This document shows positions 62,201-64,000 of a stretch of DNA of 64,000 bases, piece after piece (positions within the stretch are counted from its first letter, which is position 1; the number at the start of each line of letters is the position of its first letter). The notes beneath the pieces are model-generated. The model worked only from the letters and a program-made list of their open reading frames with translations, was not told the origin of the DNA and did no database searches. Made by a program: the position numbers and the translations under genes. Location of the stretch: the NCBI GenBank assembly GCA_963773835.1, contig CAVZCQ010000001.1, positions 1,426,001 through 1,490,000 on the forward strand, written 5' to 3'. This DNA comes from JOPF136 sp963773835 (GTDB taxonomy: Bacteria; Acidobacteriota; Terriglobia; Acidiferrales; UBA7541).

Positions 62201-64000
62201 TTATTTCTCCGGTATCGCTGGACCGCTCGTTTGTTTCGCTGGGGCCGCGACACTCTCTGGGATTACGTTCCACCCCTCCACTCTTAACAGCGGCTTGTTT
62301 CCGTCCAGGGCAGCGGCATCGTAGCGTCCCGCGATCTCACGCACTTCTCCGGGCAGCAGGGAGATATAGTTGTCTTCCCAGAGGATGGGTGCGACGTCCT
62401 CGCCGCTTTCCTCCTTCGTAAGTCTGAGACGCACCATAAATGCCACAGCCTGGTTCGAATTGCGCATCCTGACGCGGATGGTTTCTTGCGTCCCATCCGT
62501 TTCCGTTTTCTGCGCTACCGAAAGCTTCACGCGGGACAGTCTGGCCAGTTCCCTGTAGTCCGCATATGCCGATTCCGGCGTGTAGGCTGTGCCCACGCGC
62601 TTCGACCAGGTGAGTACGTCCGGCCGGGTGGAAAGCCAGTAGAAATTCTCGCTGGCCGGTTTATCGGAGCCGTCGGTAAGAGAGAGCCTGACGAAGTAGA
62701 CCGCGCTCAGGCCCTCCACCTCGGGAAGGACAAAGACGCGCACTGCGCTGTCGGCGGGCACGTCCAGGGTTGCTGCACGCGAGAACTTTTCCTGCGCATC
62801 CAGGTTATAAATCTTCGCCGTCACCGTCATGTTCGGGAGCGCGGAGTCGCGGTTGTTGACCACCACAATGGAACGGTCATCATACGAATATTGCGCGTGT
62901 GTCATCTCGCAGGCTTTCTTCGTGCCGAAGTATCCGCCCGCCGGTGTCAGGTAGTAGTCGTATAAATGCCAGATCAGGGAGGGCCAGGCATTGTTCAACA
63001 TCCATTGAATCACGCCCGTCGATTGATACTTGTTGCGCGCGTACGCCTCAAACATCGCGCGTTCGCCTTCATACGCCATCGCCTGCGATTTCCTCAGAAA
63101 ATCATCCAGGTTTTCAGCCTTTCCGTATCGTTCCTCGAGCGCACGGGTGAACACGCTGAGGTTGGCGAAGCGAAGTCCGCCTGCGTGATAGTTCCAGACC
63201 TCATCGATTGGCCAGAGATGATCCGGTGGCAGGAACCGCTTCAGGCTTTCCACCGGAGGGATTGCAGGTCCCGGCCCCGTCTCCGTGTTGAAGCCGAATG
63301 CTCCCCCGGCCGCATCGTCCGTCAACCAGTAGTTCGGGGGGACGTAGTCGTAGGGACCCAGCATTTTTACTCCGCTCGGCCCTGTGACCGAAGCCCGGTT
63401 CTGCGAGGCCGAGGAAAGGGAGGGATTCGGCCACTCCTGGTCCTTGAGAACTTTCAAATACATCTCCTCGACTTTTCCGGGAGGCGGGCTGTCGCTCCCG
63501 TAAAGCCACACGAGAACGCTGGGATGGTTGCGCAGCCCTCGCACCTGATCCTCGAGCGAGGCCCTGGCAACCGCATATTGATCCTCCTTCCACTTCGGCC
63601 AGTGCTCCCACATGTCGCAACAGCACCAGCCGGCCATAATCAGGATGCCCTTGCGGTCCGCCATGTCGTAGAACTCGTCTCGCTCGAGCTTTCCCTCCAG
63701 CCGGATTGTGTTCAGCCCCAGGTCCCTCACATAGTTCAGCTCCGCCTCTGTCCTCACGGGCGACCACCGCAACAGCATGTCGGAAGCCCACCCGCCCCCG
63801 CGAATCAATATTTTTCTCCCATTGATTCTGAACAGGCGATGGCCTTCCGGGGTCATCTCCGAGGAGACTTGTCGCACGCCGAACCGGACGGTGGCAGAGT
63901 CGGAGACTCGTCCGGAGATTTCCGCCGCGAGCCGGGCTGCGTACATCTCAGGCTTGCCCATCTGGTAGGGCCACCAGAGCCGAGGATGCGACAGCTTGAG
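62201..64000 (-). CDS. GH2 exo-beta-D-glucosaminidase-like glycoside hydrolase, 5' truncated by window
   Basis: About 600 residues visible, open to the window end (LWWPYQMGKP at the right edge). The TIM barrel carries ILIRGGGWASDMLL, NTIRLEGKLERDEFYDMAD and VLVWLYGSDSPP. The GSD motif takes the place of the NE dyad of ordinary GH2 enzymes, as in CsxA-type exo-beta-glucosaminidases, where that Asp is the general acid. The probable nucleophile is the Glu of FNTETGPG. C-terminal beta-sandwich domains follow. The start and any signal peptide are outside the window. It ends convergently with the TIR-WD40 gene. Substrate is inferred: chitosan-like or other beta-linked amino sugars, or mannosides. 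Confidence 0.8.
   Translation of the reverse strand, partial: LKLSHPRLWWPYQMGKPEMYAARLAAEISGRVSDSATVRFGVRQVSSEMTPEGHRLFRINGRKILIRGGGWASDMLLRWSPVRTEAELNYVRDLGLNTIRLEGKLERDEFYDMADRKGILIMAGWCCCDMWEHWPKWKEDQYAVARASLEDQVRGLRNHPSVLVWLYGSDSPPPGKVEEMYLKVLKDQEWPNPSLSSASQNRASVTGPSGVKMLGPYDYVPPNYWLTDDAAGGAFGFNTETGPGPAIPPVESLKRFLPPDHLWPIDEVWNYHAGGLRFANLSVFTRALEERYGKAENLDDFLRKSQAMAYEGERAMFEAYARNKYQSTGVIQWMLNNAWPSLIWHLYDYYLTPAGGYFGTKKACEMTHAQYSYDDRSIVVVNNRDSALPNMTVTAKIYNLDAQEKFSRAATLDVPADSAVRVFVLPEVEGLSAVYFVRLSLTDGSDKPASENFYWLSTRPDVLTWSKRVGTAYTPESAYADYRELARLSRVKLSVAQKTETDGTQETIRVRMRNSNQAVAFMVRLRLTKEESGEDVAPILWEDNYISLLPGEVREIAGRYDAAALDGNKPLLRVEGWNVIPESVAAPAKQTSGPAIPEK

Overview
The window is GC-rich bacterial chromosome and looks like an Acidobacteriota genome. 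This is inferred from gene content, not from a marker gene. The supporting content is an Oar-like TonB receptor with an N-terminal carboxypeptidase-regulatory domain, DUF5666/DUF4382 lipoproteins, a tandem DUF507 pair, a PEP-CTERM protein and a large M14 peptidase. Genes are dense, many with 1-8 bp stop/start overlaps, and there are four tRNA genes and no rRNA or CRISPR array.

Layout. 1-6.4 kb: the C-terminus of Pal, a receiver-domain protein with a long disordered tail (frame broken near 1017), two DUF507 proteins, a secreted M14 peptidase, a 129-bp inverted-repeat element, then tRNA-Val and tRNA-Asp behind a good promoter. 6.4-9.2 kb: pyrimidine salvage (phosphorylase, cytidine deaminase) next to a zeta-type toxin/ParD-like antitoxin pair with a palindromic operator. 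9.5-13.4 kb: an aminotransferase, a CPBP protease and TypA/BipA. 13.4-16.1 kb: a visibly AT-richer insert with two orphan envelope proteins. 16.1-24 kb: a glycine-zipper lipoprotein, a secreted protein, and a cluster of a DUF5666 protein, a TonB receptor and a DUF4382/5666 lipoprotein. 24.4-29.1 kb: a soluble GAF/PAS histidine kinase with two response regulators, one of the sigma-54 activator type. 29.2-32 kb: a tandem pair of paralogous polytopic membrane proteins. 32.1-32.7 kb: a peroxiredoxin-like gene with an in-frame TGA exactly at the peroxidatic cysteine and a strong hairpin just downstream, read here as a new selenoprotein gene.

33.5-40.5 kb is a housekeeping block: aroC, def, fmt, rsmB, a PASTA protein, rpe and a BamD-like lipoprotein. 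40.8-43.6 kb carries a PEP-CTERM protein and an F0-only ATP synthase group (atpZ, atpI, atpB, atpE); the F1 genes are elsewhere. 43.7-57 kb is a leftward complex I operon, nuoA-C-D-EF-G-H-J-K-L-M-N, with nuoE and nuoF fused and with nuoB and nuoI absent. 57.1-64 kb holds a small unknown protein, tRNA-Gln, a beta-carbonic anhydrase, tRNA-Ser, a TIR-transmembrane-WD40 receptor-like protein and a GH2 exo-beta-glucosaminidase-like enzyme cut by the window edge.

Three 128-bp elements with 19-bp terminal inverted repeats and an internal palindrome lie at 16921, 37564 and 41460, all in the same orientation and all in gene borders. One supplies the stop codon of rsmB. They form a MITE- or REP-like family. 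The most interesting items are the candidate selenoprotein with its hairpin, this repeat family, the incomplete and fused nuo operon, and the TIR-WD40 gene beside a tRNA.
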